Of a DNA stretch of 64,000 nucleotides, positions 23,661 to 32,773 are shown in pieces. The notes below the pieces were generated by a model that made no database searches, was not told the DNA's origin, and saw nothing but the letters and a program-made list of their open reading frames with translations. The stretch is taken from assembly GCF_900105615.1 (NCBI RefSeq), contig NZ_LT630003.1, positions 4,652,001-4,716,000 of the forward strand. The letters run 5' to 3'. Positions within the stretch are counted from its first letter, which is position 1, and each line of letters starts with the position of its first letter. The translations under genes and the position numbers were made by a program. Source of the DNA: Lacrimispora sphenoides JCM 1415. Its GTDB lineage: Bacteria; Bacillota; Clostridia; Lachnospirales; Lachnospiraceae.

Positions 23661-25036
23661 GTTTAGTAAAAAGAAAAGACGTTCCAATTATTAGGGAGGC
23701 TCAGTTTTATTCCAGGATCCTAATGTTAGCAGTACCCATCATTCTGCAACAATTTCTGAGGGTTAGTGTTGATACGGCAGACAGCATTATGCTGGGACGA
23801 ATTAACCAGTTGCAAATGTCGGCAGTTTCCCAGGCGCAGCAGATATTCTTTATCTTTTATACGTTATGCAACGGCTTTTCAGCCGGATGCTGCGTACTGA
23901 TTGCTCAATATTGGGGGCGCCAGGGCAAGGAAGAGATAAGAATACTATTTGCGACAGGTATTCGGGCGGTTGCTGTTTTCGGAACAGCGGTTTCACTTCT
24001 GGTACTGACATTTCCACAGATATTTATGCGGATTTACAGCAGTGACCCTTCGATCATCGAACTGGGGGCTTCTTATTTGCGGATCGCGGCTTTCATGTAT
24101 CTTCCCTGTGGTATGAGTACTATGATGTTTGCTTGCTGCCGGGGGATTGAACAGGTTAAGATATCGTTTATTGCCAATGTGATTTCATATCCGATAAATA
24201 TTTTGCTGGATTATTGTCTGATTTTTGGTAAGTTCGGGTTTCCTTGTATAGGGATTCAGGGGGCGGCCCTGGGTGCCGTGATTGCCAGATTGGTGGAATT
24301 TACTATCCTGGTAGTATTTGTCTTTAAAAGGGAAAAAAGAATTCAGATGAAAGTAAGAGATTTGCTGAAATCGGACAAACGGTTAAGCAGGAATTTTTAC
24401 CTCATTGGTATTCCGATTGTTATCCATGAGCTGATCTGGTCAACGGGGACGACAGCGGGAAGTGCTATCACCGGGCAGATGAGCATCAGTGTAGTCGGCG
24501 GATATAATATTGCAAATACATTCTACCAATTGGTTGCCTGTGTTATGAATGGAATTTTGCAAGCCTGCAGTGTTGTGATCGGTAAAGCGATCGGTTCGGG
24601 TCTAAAGAAGACGGAGATTAAAAAGCAGGCTTACAGTGTCCTGGTTCTTGGATTTGCCGGAGGAACGATACTGGGGATGATAATGATTCTGTTTGGGATA
24701 CCGTTTACAAAGCTTTACCGGCTGACCGATGAGACCCGGGCTTATGCCATACAATTTATGGCGATTCTGGCACTGATCTGGCCGTTTTCCGGTGTGGAGA
24801 TGACCGGAATCATTGCCACTTTGCGGGCCGGGGGAGACGGGAAGACAGGGCTGGTCACGGATATCTTCACGATGTGGCTGATTACCATACCGCTTGCATC
24901 ATTAGGCGCTTTTGTTTTCGATTGGCCGGCTGCTGCGGTGATTGGAATCATTAAAATTAATATTGTATTAGAAGCACTGGTGGGAGTTTGGCGGATTCGA
25001 TCCATGAAATGGATTCGCAACCTGACGTCGTGCTGA
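23657..25036 (+). CDS. MATE-family transporter
   Basis: The 459-aa protein has about 12 hydrophobic segments in two repeated halves and MATE signatures such as LAVPIILQQFLRVSVDTADS and GLVTDIFTMWLITIPLASLG. MATE proteins export cationic or drug-like compounds with sodium or protons. Start-stop overlap (ATGA) with the nucleoside hydrolase and position before the BMP lipoprotein place it firmly in the nucleoside operon. It may export freed bases or a toxic nucleoside analogue; that is a guess from context. Confidence 0.9.
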   Translation: MSLVKRKDVPIIREAQFYSRILMLAVPIILQQFLRVSVDTADSIMLGRINQLQMSAVSQAQQIFFIFYTLCNGFSAGCCVLIAQYWGRQGKEEIRILFATGIRAVAVFGTAVSLLVLTFPQIFMRIYSSDPSIIELGASYLRIAAFMYLPCGMSTMMFACCRGIEQVKISFIANVISYPINILLDYCLIFGKFGFPCIGIQGAALGAVIARLVEFTILVVFVFKREKRIQMKVRDLLKSDKRLSRNFYLIGIPIVIHELIWSTGTTAGSAITGQMSISVVGGYNIANTFYQLVACVMNGILQACSVVIGKAIGSGLKKTEIKKQAYSVLVLGFAGGTILGMIMILFGIPFTKLYRLTDETRAYAIQFMAILALIWPFSGVEMTGIIATLRAGGDGKTGLVTDIFTMWLITIPLASLGAFVFDWPAAAVIGIIKINIVLEALVGVWRIRSMKWIRNLTSC

Positions 25037-25075
25037 AAATAAACAAGAAATCAAACAAAAAAGAGGAGGTTTTAT

Positions 25076-26230
25076 ATGAAAAAAAGTGTAAAGAAAGTAA
25101 TCGCGGTTGTGATAGCCACGGCAATGGCAGCAGGTCTTACAGCTTGTGGTTCGGGAGGAATAACAAAATCATCAAGTGCAGTTGATACCGGAAATCAGGA
25201 AACGAAAACCGAAAGTGGAACTCCGGCTGCCAAAGACGGCGAAAAGGGGCGGATTGCCTATATTGTAGGAAATCTGGGGGACAAGTCTTTTAACGATTCC
25301 GGTGAAGAGGGAATGAAAATGCTCCGTGCGGAAGGTTGGGATTGTAAGACGGTTGAAGCCGGCGATGAGACAAAAGCGGATAAATGGGAAGATGCCATGC
25401 TGGATACCATTGACGAAGGCTATGAATATATCGTGGCATCCTCTACGTATCGTGATATTTTGATCCGCTTGGCGAAGGAATATCCGGAGGTTAAGTTTGT
25501 ATGTTTTGATGATTCTATGGATGAATCTGAGATACCGGAAAACCTGGCTCTTATTTTCTACGCCCAGAATGAGGGCTCTTATATGGTAGGACAGCTGGCA
25601 GCCGGTATGTCTAAATCAAAAGTTGTGGCAGTTAATGTGGGAATGGATAATCCGGTTATTGCTGACTTTGTTACCGGTTTTGTAAATGGTGTTCAGGATT
25701 ACGATCCGGAGTGCAAAGTTGTTAAGGCAACCGTTGGTTCCTGGACGGATCCGGCCAAGATGAAAGAACTTTGCCTTTCTCAGGCAAGAGATAAAAAAGC
25801 TGATGTATTCTATCAGGTGGCCGGCGGAGCCGGCGGCGGTTTGTTTGAAGCATGCAAAGAACTGAACACCTGGGCAATTGGAGTGGATTCCGATCAGTAT
25901 CAGTATTATAAAAATTCCGAGAATCCGGAACTAGCCGATGTAATTTTAACCTCCATGCTGAAAAATGTCGGTGATTCTTTTGTATCATTTTTCCATGATG
26001 TTGAAGCTGGAAAAGATGTATGGAAGAAAGTAAACCGTCTGGGTCTGGCGGAAAGTTCCGTTGGATATGTTGATAATGATTTCTTCAAAGAATCCGTTCC
26101 GGAAGAAGTGCGTCAGAATATGAAAGAGGCACAGTCTAAGATCGTCAGCGGCGAAAAGTCAGTGAAATCTTACTATGATTTTGCGGATGAGGCCGAGTAT
26201 CAGGCAATGCTTGACAGTGTAGCACCTTAA
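25076..26230 (+). CDS. nupN: BMP-family nucleoside-binding lipoprotein
   Basis: The signal peptide ends in the lipobox LTAC (residues ~22-25), so the protein is anchored outside the membrane. A Ser/Thr linker leads to a BMP-family binding domain: GRIAYIVGNLGDKSFNDSG, EYIVASSTYRD, MVGQLAAGMSKSKVVAVNVG and FYQVAGGAGGGLFEACK. BMP proteins capture purine or pyrimidine nucleosides for an ABC importer. AAGAGGAGG gives a strong ribosome site. A stem-loop follows the gene before the ATPase, as expected where the binding protein is made in excess. Confidence 0.92.
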   Translation: MKKSVKKVIAVVIATAMAAGLTACGSGGITKSSSAVDTGNQETKTESGTPAAKDGEKGRIAYIVGNLGDKSFNDSGEEGMKMLRAEGWDCKTVEAGDETKADKWEDAMLDTIDEGYEYIVASSTYRDILIRLAKEYPEVKFVCFDDSMDESEIPENLALIFYAQNEGSYMVGQLAAGMSKSKVVAVNVGMDNPVIADFVTGFVNGVQDYDPECKVVKATVGSWTDPAKMKELCLSQARDKKADVFYQVAGGAGGGLFEACKELNTWAIGVDSDQYQYYKNSENPELADVILTSMLKNVGDSFVSFFHDVEAGKDVWKKVNRLGLAESSVGYVDNDFFKESVPEEVRQNMKEAQSKIVSGEKSVKSYYDFADEAEYQAMLDSVAP

Positions 26231-26243
26231 CAGAACAAAGCGT

Positions 26244-26280
26244 AAACTGCCGGGATTTTTTACAGAAATTTCGGCAGTTT
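26244..26280 (+). terminator. Intercistronic stem-loop after the nucleoside-binding lipoprotein
   Basis: AAACTGCCG (26244-26252) pairs with CGGCAGTTT (26272-26280). No T-run follows, so it more likely protects the upstream message from decay or causes partial termination than ends the operon. Confidence 0.65.
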
Positions 26281-26296
26281 GCCGTAGGAGGAAGAT

Positions 26297-27847
26297 ATGT
26301 CTGGTGAAGTTTTGAGAATGGAGAACATTACTAAGATTTACAGTAATGGATTTGTCGCCAATAAGGGCATTACCTTTTGGCTGAATGAAGGAGAGATTCT
26401 GGCTCTGGTAGGGGAAAACGGAGCAGGAAAAACGACGTTGATGAAAGTTCTCTTCGGGTTGGAAAATGCCCAGTCCGGACGTGTTCTGGTACAAGAGCAG
26501 GAGGTTCAGATTCAAAATACACTGGATGCCATTGATAAAGGCATAGGAATGGTACATCAGCATTTTATGCTGGTGCCGTCACTGACTGTAGCGGAGAATG
26601 TGGCTTTGGGAATCGAACCAATGAAAAAGGGAACGTTTGATTACAACAAAGCAGTGGAGATGACCAGAGAAGTAGCAGAAAAGTATAATTTTAATATTGA
26701 TCCCAAGATGAAAGTGATGGACCTTTCGGTTGGTCAGATGCAGAAAGTTGAGATCATGAAAGTATTGATTCGCGGAGCAAAAATTATCATTTTGGATGAA
26801 CCGACGGCGGTCCTGACACCTCAGGAGACAGATGAATTGTTTGAACAGCTGATTCTGTTAAGGAAGAGCGGGCATTCGATTATCTTTATCTCACACAAGC
26901 TGGAAGAAGTAAAACGTATCTGCAGCCGTGTTACGGTTCTGCGCCATGGTTTTTGTCTGGGTAGTTATGAACTGGAGGATATGAGTGAAGCCGATATCTC
27001 GAGACTGATGGTTGGCCGGGATGTCATACTTAGGATTGATAAAGAGCAGCCGAAGCCCGGGGAAGCTGTTGTACATATCAAAAATCTGATCAAGATCAAC
27101 GAAATGGGAAAGACCGTACTAGATGGTGTCTCTCTTGATATTCGAGCGGGTGAAGTAGTAGGTATTGCCGGTGTAGAAGGAAATGGCCAGAGTGAACTTT
27201 CTGACGTATTATCAGGACTTGGTATTTTCTCTTCCGGTGAAGTATCCATTAACGGAACCAGCATATCAGGAAAAACTGTTCACCAGATCCGGCAGTTGGG
27301 GCTGGCATTTATTCCGGAAGACAGAATGGATTTTGGCTGTGCCGGAGATATGTCAATTCGGGATAATATCATTTCAGACCGCTATTTTCAGCCGCAGTAC
27401 CGGAAGGGCCCTTTTATTAACCGAAAATATATTGATCAGATTGTTGACCAGTGTATAAAAGATTTTGAAATAGCCTGTGATGACAGAAACCAGCCGGTAC
27501 GGATGCTTTCCGGTGGTAATATCCAAAAGGTGGTGGTGGCCAGAGAGTTTACTTCCGGCAGCAATTTTATTCTGGCCAATCAGCCGACCAGGGGAATTGA
27601 CGTTGGTGCAGCGGAAATGATTCGTAAGACAATTGTCCGTAAATCAAGGGAAGATAAGACGGCTTCCCTGCTGATCTCAGCCGATTTGAATGAAGTGCTG
27701 GAGTGTTCTGACAGGCTGCTGGTTATGCGGAAAGGGAAGGTCGTAGCAGCATTTAAGCAGGCAAATCTCGTTTCGGAAGATGAATTGGGGGAATATATGC
27801 TGGGTATTAAGACAATGACAGCAAAAGAAATGGAGGATGTGCTATGA
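26297..27847 (+). CDS. nupO: Nucleoside ABC transporter ATPase (two nucleotide-binding domains)
   Basis: This 516-aa double ATPase has a first domain with Walker A GENGAGKTT, Q-loop, signature LSVGQMQKVEI and Walker B IIILDEPTAVL. The second domain is degenerate at Walker A (GVEGNGQSEL), keeps the signature LSGGNIQKVVVARE, and has Walker-B-like ILANQPTRGID. The degenerate second site is usual in the RbsA/NupO family. It powers import through the two permeases that follow. Its stop overlaps the next ATG by 4 bp. Confidence 0.93.
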   Translation: MSGEVLRMENITKIYSNGFVANKGITFWLNEGEILALVGENGAGKTTLMKVLFGLENAQSGRVLVQEQEVQIQNTLDAIDKGIGMVHQHFMLVPSLTVAENVALGIEPMKKGTFDYNKAVEMTREVAEKYNFNIDPKMKVMDLSVGQMQKVEIMKVLIRGAKIIILDEPTAVLTPQETDELFEQLILLRKSGHSIIFISHKLEEVKRICSRVTVLRHGFCLGSYELEDMSEADISRLMVGRDVILRIDKEQPKPGEAVVHIKNLIKINEMGKTVLDGVSLDIRAGEVVGIAGVEGNGQSELSDVLSGLGIFSSGEVSINGTSISGKTVHQIRQLGLAFIPEDRMDFGCAGDMSIRDNIISDRYFQPQYRKGPFINRKYIDQIVDQCIKDFEIACDDRNQPVRMLSGGNIQKVVVAREFTSGSNFILANQPTRGIDVGAAEMIRKTIVRKSREDKTASLLISADLNEVLECSDRLLVMRKGKVVAAFKQANLVSEDELGEYMLGIKTMTAKEMEDVL

Positions 27848-28989
27848 GCAAAACAAGGCGAATAGAAACAACAGTCGAATTGGTACGCATCCTTGTTGCT
27901 ATCGGCATTGCTTATGGAATTGCACTCGTTACACTGTTTGCCATCAGTGATGATCCGGTCTACGTTATCAGGCAATTTGTATTGGGTCCGTTCTCTTCCG
28001 TGCGGAGAGTCGGAAGCATAATTAATCTGGCCATTCCGTTTACATTTACCGGATTATGTTTTTGCTTTGTGTATGCAGTAAATAAGTTTAATCTCTCCGG
28101 TGAAGGCATTTTTATGTTTTCGGGGTGTATTGTTTCTCTGACTGCTATTTCATTAGGCGGAGCGGGCCTGCCGACGCCGGTTATGCTTTTGATCCTGCTG
28201 GCAGTTGGTGCAATCGTCGGGTTCTTAGTTTCCCTGATTCCGGCATGGTTGGATGTTAAGTTTAAGGCCAATATTGTGGTTGTCTCCCTGATGCTTAACA
28301 GCATTTTAGCATTTTTATCGATCTGGGTGCTGAAGTATTTTATGCGGGATCCGTCAATTGGTTCGCTGGGATCCTATATGATTCCGGAGTCGGCAAAGCT
28401 TCCTATGATCTTTGGAAAGTTTCGCGTTCAGTCAGGATTCTTTGTGGCTTTGATCGCTGTGGCTTTCGTTGGAGTTTTGTTCTATAAGACCATTTTTGGA
28501 TATAAGATGCGGGTTGTTGGAAGCAATCCGAATTTTGCCAAGGCTAGCGGTATCAATATGAACGGTACGATTATTCTGGCTCAATTAGTTGGCGGTATTT
28601 TCGCCGGTATGGGCGGTACGTGTGAGATTCTGGGCAATTATGATCGATACAAATGGGTCGTTAGTACCCAGCATGGTTTTGATGGTCTGATGGTTGCCGT
28701 TCTGGCCAGAAAGAATCCGATTCTGGTTCCGGTAGCGGCGATTCTGCTGGCATATATCCGGATCGGTGCTGATGTTGTTAACTCCAAAGGTGATATTCCG
28801 ATTGAGTTCATTACTGTTATCCAGGGAATCGTTATTCTTCTGGTAGCGGCTGAAGAATTCATGGGAAGATATAAGAAAAAACTAATCTATAAAGCAGCCC
28901 AGAAGGACATGAAAATGGACCGGGAAAGAGAAGCAAAGGTAATTTTGGCAGAAAATGCAGCAGAAGCCGGAAAGGAGAGCGTGGAGTAA
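27844..28989 (+). CDS. nupP: Nucleoside ABC transporter permease 1
   Basis: The 381-aa membrane protein has about nine hydrophobic segments and the BPD_transp_2 pattern (MRVVGSNPNFAKASGINMNG, then LVGGIFAGMGGTCEILGNYD). It forms the channel with the second permease. It carries a charged cytoplasmic C-terminal tail (KDMKMDREREAKVILAENAA). It is coupled by overlap to the ATPase upstream. Confidence 0.92.
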   Translation: MSKTRRIETTVELVRILVAIGIAYGIALVTLFAISDDPVYVIRQFVLGPFSSVRRVGSIINLAIPFTFTGLCFCFVYAVNKFNLSGEGIFMFSGCIVSLTAISLGGAGLPTPVMLLILLAVGAIVGFLVSLIPAWLDVKFKANIVVVSLMLNSILAFLSIWVLKYFMRDPSIGSLGSYMIPESAKLPMIFGKFRVQSGFFVALIAVAFVGVLFYKTIFGYKMRVVGSNPNFAKASGINMNGTIILAQLVGGIFAGMGGTCEILGNYDRYKWVVSTQHGFDGLMVAVLARKNPILVPVAAILLAYIRIGADVVNSKGDIPIEFITVIQGIVILLVAAEEFMGRYKKKLIYKAAQKDMKMDREREAKVILAENAAEAGKESVE

Positions 28990-29008
28990 GATCCATGCAG
29001 GAACGCAT

Positions 29009-29953
29009 ATGTTTACAATAGAATGGTTTGCAAATTTTGGGTTTTCAGTACTGCGTTTGTCAACACCGCTGATTTTTGTAGCATTGGCAGCGGTCATTAA
29101 CCGGAAAGCCGGAATGCTTAACATGGCACTGGAAGGAATGATGCTTTCGGCAGCACTGGCAGGTGTGATTTTTGCCGGTCTTTCCGGGAATGTGTGGATC
29201 GGCTTGCTTGGAGCGGTTATCTTTGGTGTACTTTCCGGCGGGGTACTGGCAGTGTCCAATTTGTCCGGTAAAACAGATCTTTATCTGACCTGTATAGCGT
29301 TTAACCTGGTTGCCAGCGGCGGCACAGTATTTGTCATGTATTTGCTGACCGGAGAAAAGGCGGCTACATCGGCAGCGATTAAGGCCTATACGATTCCCTC
29401 GGTGGTAATACCGCTGATTGATAAGATTCCGTTTTTAGGGCAGGTACTGTCGGGGCATAACCTGCTTACTTATCTGGCATTCCTCGGCATCTACCTGGTA
29501 TGGTTTTTCCTGTACCGGACCCGGCTGGGACTCAGGATGCGGGCAGTTGGGGAAAACCCGCAGGCAGCAGCATCGGTGGGAATTAATGTAAAAAAGATTG
29601 GTTATATATCATTTCTGGTTTCGGGAGTGCTTTGCGGTTTTGCAGGAGCTTTCATGTCGATGGGATGGGTTAGCTTCTTTATGAAGAATATGACAAACGG
29701 CAGAGGCTATATCGGTTTGTCAGCCATGAATATTGCCGGTAGTAATCCGATCGGAACCGCGGTAGCAGCAGTTTTCTTTGGCTTTTCGGATGCCCTGGCT
29801 ACTACGCTGAAAAGTCAGGGAACTAATTTTCCAACGGAATTTATTGAAATGATTCCCTATGCGGCAACGATATTTGCCCTTGTATTGATTAATATGATAC
29901 GAATCAATCAGAGGAAGCGGATCGAAAAAGGATTGAAGAGAGAAGGTGCATAA
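29009..29953 (+). CDS. nupQ: Nucleoside ABC transporter permease 2
   Basis: The 314-aa membrane protein is of the BPD_transp_2 family: PLIFVALAAVINRKAGMLNM, ALEGMMLSAALAG, LRMRAVGENPQAAASVGINV and GLSAMNIAGSNPIG. I start at ATG 29009 (MFTIEWFANFG) with AGGAA upstream. An in-frame ATG at 28955 would overlap the previous gene and add a polar extension without its own ribosome site. It completes the lipoprotein-ATPase-permease-permease set in the same order as B. subtilis nupNOPQ. Confidence 0.9.
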   Translation: MFTIEWFANFGFSVLRLSTPLIFVALAAVINRKAGMLNMALEGMMLSAALAGVIFAGLSGNVWIGLLGAVIFGVLSGGVLAVSNLSGKTDLYLTCIAFNLVASGGTVFVMYLLTGEKAATSAAIKAYTIPSVVIPLIDKIPFLGQVLSGHNLLTYLAFLGIYLVWFFLYRTRLGLRMRAVGENPQAAASVGINVKKIGYISFLVSGVLCGFAGAFMSMGWVSFFMKNMTNGRGYIGLSAMNIAGSNPIGTAVAAVFFGFSDALATTLKSQGTNFPTEFIEMIPYAATIFALVLINMIRINQRKRIEKGLKREGA

Positions 29954-29956
29954 ACG

Positions 29957-30925
29957 ATGGAAACGAGTAAGAAGGTATGGATTGACTGTGATCCGGGAAT
30001 TGATGACAGTTTTGCACTGCTTCTGGCAATGAAGCATCTTTCTGTTGTCGGGATTTCGGCGGTTGGGGGAAATACCGGACTTGATCATACGTTTCGCAAT
30101 GCCAGATATGTGACGGAGCTGGCGGGGTATGGAGACATTCCGGTTTATGCCGGCTATGATATGCCGATGTTTGCAAAACCTGAACGGGCAGAATATGTTC
30201 ATGGCAGCAGAGGATTAGGGAATATCATGGTTCCGGGCCTGAAGGGAGAGCCGCAAAGGGAACATGCGGTGGATGCGCTGATTGATGCTTTTTGCTGTCA
30301 GACAGACATGACGCTGGTGACGTTAGGACCATTGACGAATGTAGCACAGGCGCTATTAAAGGAGCCGGAGTTAAAACATAAGATTCCGGAAATCATTTCC
30401 ATGGGGGGCTCGGTTACAACTGGAAATTATAATGCCTGTGCAGAATTTAATATAGCTGTGGACCCGGAAGCAGCAAAAATTGTATTTGAGTCCGGAATTC
30501 CGATCCGGATGGTTGGGCTTAACCTGTGCCGCCAGAATTCCATGACAATAGCTGAGGTGGAACAGCTTAAGGCGCTGCCGGGACTGGTAGCGGCAACGGC
30601 AGCAGATTTACTGGAATATTCGGTCAATCAGGGTCGGCAATCGCAGCTGTGTGATGCTTGTGCGATAGCCTGGCTGATCGATCCGGCGATTATTACCTGT
30701 GCACTGCCAATGCATGTAGATGTGGAGACAAAGGGAGAGTTTACAAGAGGAATGACTGTCTGCGATTACCGTGATTATATAGGCACGGCGCCAAAAGAGG
30801 ATATCGGAAGAGAAGTCTGCTATCCGGTAGATGGCAGTAAAAAGAATGTGCTTGCCGCGATGGAGTTTAATAAAACCCGTTTTAAAGAATTGCTGATCCA
30901 AACCATAAAAAGCTACGAGGTATAA
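29957..30925 (+). CDS. Nucleoside hydrolase (IunH-type), second copy
   Basis: The 322-aa enzyme has the calcium site DCDPGIDDSFALLLAM, TLVTLGPLTNVAQALL, FNIAVDPEAAKIVFESG and the C-terminal CDACAIAWLID in place of HDALA. The first histidine of that last motif is replaced by Cys, which may shift base preference compared with the first copy in the operon. It is separated by 3 bp from the permease and 1 bp from the ribokinase. Two hydrolases in one operon suggest different nucleoside ranges. Confidence 0.9.
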   Translation: METSKKVWIDCDPGIDDSFALLLAMKHLSVVGISAVGGNTGLDHTFRNARYVTELAGYGDIPVYAGYDMPMFAKPERAEYVHGSRGLGNIMVPGLKGEPQREHAVDALIDAFCCQTDMTLVTLGPLTNVAQALLKEPELKHKIPEIISMGGSVTTGNYNACAEFNIAVDPEAAKIVFESGIPIRMVGLNLCRQNSMTIAEVEQLKALPGLVAATAADLLEYSVNQGRQSQLCDACAIAWLIDPAIITCALPMHVDVETKGEFTRGMTVCDYRDYIGTAPKEDIGREVCYPVDGSKKNVLAAMEFNKTRFKELLIQTIKSYEV

Positions 30926-30926
30926 T

Positions 30927-31838
30927 ATGAAGCTATTAAATTTTGGCTCTATGAACATTGATTATGTATATAAAGTAGAACACTTTGTGCGCAAAGGAGA
31001 GACCATATCTTCAGAATATTTAAATGTGTTCAGCGGCGGGAAGGGGTTAAATCAGTCGATTGCCCTGGCCAGAGCGGGGGAAGAAGTATATCATGCCGGA
31101 GCGATCGGGAATGAGGGCGAATTTTTGCTGGAGGTCCTTAAACGGGCAGGAGTGGATACCGGCTGTATTACAGTCCTGGGCGAAGTGCAGACCGGCCATG
31201 CGATCATTCAGAATGACAGTGAGGGGGATAACTGCATCATTCTTTTTGGCGGAGCGAACCAAAGGATTAGTAAAGAACAGGTTGAACGGGTTTTGTCCGG
31301 TTTTTGCGCTGGGGACTTTGTTGTTCTGCAAAATGAAATCAGTGAACTGGGATATATCATCAGCAGGGCACATGAAATAGGTATGACGATAGTACTGAAT
31401 CCTTCTCCAATGGATCATAAGGTTTTAGAATTACCGTTAAACCTGGTAAATTACTTTCTGGTGAACGAGGTGGAAGCAGCGTCTTTAGCTGAAACATCGG
31501 GCGAAAGTGATGAAGAAGTGCTGGTAAAGCTGGCGGTGAAATTTCCTGATGCCAAAATAGTCATGACACTTGGGGAAAAAGGGTCTCTTTACTGGGAAGG
31601 ACAGCAGATTTACCGCCAGGAGGCGGTAAGAGCGGAAGCGGTTGATACAACGGCGGCAGGAGATACATATACAGGATATTTTATCTCGGGAATCATGAGA
31701 GATGATAAGATTGAGGATGTTTTGCATCGGGCGTCGGTTGCCTCGGCCATTGCAGTAACAAGGCCGGGAGCGGCATCATCAATTCCGGAACGAAAAGAAG
31801 TAGAAGAAATAGTAAAAAACAAAAGGGAAGGGAGATAA
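30927..31838 (+). CDS. rbsK: Ribokinase (PfkB family), stand-alone copy
   Basis: The 303-aa kinase has LNFGSMNIDYVYKVEHFVRK, VFSGGKGLNQSIALARAG and the catalytic DTTAAGDTYTGYF (Ala for the first Gly of GAGD). It would phosphorylate ribose released by the hydrolases. It starts one base after the second nucleoside hydrolase stop. The locus therefore encodes two ribokinases, this one and the domain in the LacI fusion. Substrate ribose is inferred from context; other PfkB sugars or nucleosides are possible. Confidence 0.87.
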   Translation: MKLLNFGSMNIDYVYKVEHFVRKGETISSEYLNVFSGGKGLNQSIALARAGEEVYHAGAIGNEGEFLLEVLKRAGVDTGCITVLGEVQTGHAIIQNDSEGDNCIILFGGANQRISKEQVERVLSGFCAGDFVVLQNEISELGYIISRAHEIGMTIVLNPSPMDHKVLELPLNLVNYFLVNEVEAASLAETSGESDEEVLVKLAVKFPDAKIVMTLGEKGSLYWEGQQIYRQEAVRAEAVDTTAAGDTYTGYFISGIMRDDKIEDVLHRASVASAIAVTRPGAASSIPERKEVEEIVKNKREGR

Positions 31839-31842
31839 AAGG

Positions 31843-32574
31843 ATGAATGAAAATAATGCTATGAAACACACACCAACTCCTCATATAGATGCAAAACCGG
31901 GTGATATTGCAGAATCAATTTTGCTTCCAGGCGATCCTCTGCGGGCGAAGTTTATTGCTGAGAATTTTCTGGAAAATGTAACACAGTTTAATAAGACAAG
32001 AGGAATGCTGGGATATACCGGTTACTTTAAGGGAAAACGGATATCGGTAATGGGAACTGGAATGGGCTGCCCGTCAATAGGGATCTATTCTTATGAGTTG
32101 ATTCATTATTACGGCGTGAAGAATTTAATCCGGATCGGAACTGCCGGATCGATGCAGCCGCAAGTAAAACTGCGGGATGTAATCATTGCCATCGGCAGTT
32201 GCACGGAGACAAACTATCTGGCAACATACCAGTTGCCGGGAGATTATTCCTGTACAGCGAGTTACAAATTGCTGCGTCAGGCAGTACAGTGCGCGGAAGA
32301 GATGGATCTTCCGTATCATGTCGGCAATATTCTGTGCACAGATGCATTTTATAAACCGGATTTACCGAAAACAGGTGTATCATGGGCAGATATGGGGGTT
32401 CTTGCGTGTGAGATGGAGTCTACTGCTCTTTATGCGAATGCGGCCTATGGAAAAGCAAATGCATTATGTATTTTAACGATTTCAGATTCCCCATTTGAAG
32501 AGGAAGAAATCTCTGCTGAAGGCAGGCAGAATTCTTTTACCAGGATGATGGAACTGGCACTTTCTATTATTTAA
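31843..32574 (+). CDS. deoD: Purine nucleoside phosphorylase, DeoD type
   Basis: The 243-aa hexameric-type phosphorylase has the family start TPHIDAKPGDIAESILLPGD, then GMLGYTGYFKGKRISVMGTG, the phosphate-site MGCPSIGIYSYEL, and GVLACEMESTALYANA with the base-contacting Glu and Met. It converts purine nucleosides and phosphate to base and ribose-1-phosphate. It is the last gene of the operon, followed by a 16-bp perfect terminator stem. AAGGGAGG precedes the ATG. Confidence 0.95.
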   Translation: MNENNAMKHTPTPHIDAKPGDIAESILLPGDPLRAKFIAENFLENVTQFNKTRGMLGYTGYFKGKRISVMGTGMGCPSIGIYSYELIHYYGVKNLIRIGTAGSMQPQVKLRDVIIAIGSCTETNYLATYQLPGDYSCTASYKLLRQAVQCAEEMDLPYHVGNILCTDAFYKPDLPKTGVSWADMGVLACEMESTALYANAAYGKANALCILTISDSPFEEEEISAEGRQNSFTRMMELALSII

Positions 32575-32596
32575 TGAAATAAGAAATATCTGAGAA

Positions 32597-32640
32597 GAAT
32601 CCACAAAATCATGAATTATAATGATTTTGTGGATTCTTTG
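32597..32640 (+). terminator. Strong terminator of the nucleoside operon
   Basis: GAATCCACAAAATCAT (32597-32612) pairs perfectly with ATGATTTTGTGGATTC (32621-32636), 8-nt loop, then TTTG. Confidence 0.85.
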
Positions 32641-32773
32641 GGTATTCCATTGGTTTTCTTTATGTTATAGTAATAATAAAAAGCTCAATATATGATAATT
32701 CAGAAGCTATAGAGAAGAATTCAGAGGGTTCTGGCACTGGATATGGGTTCTGCTTCATTTTAGGAGACAAAAT

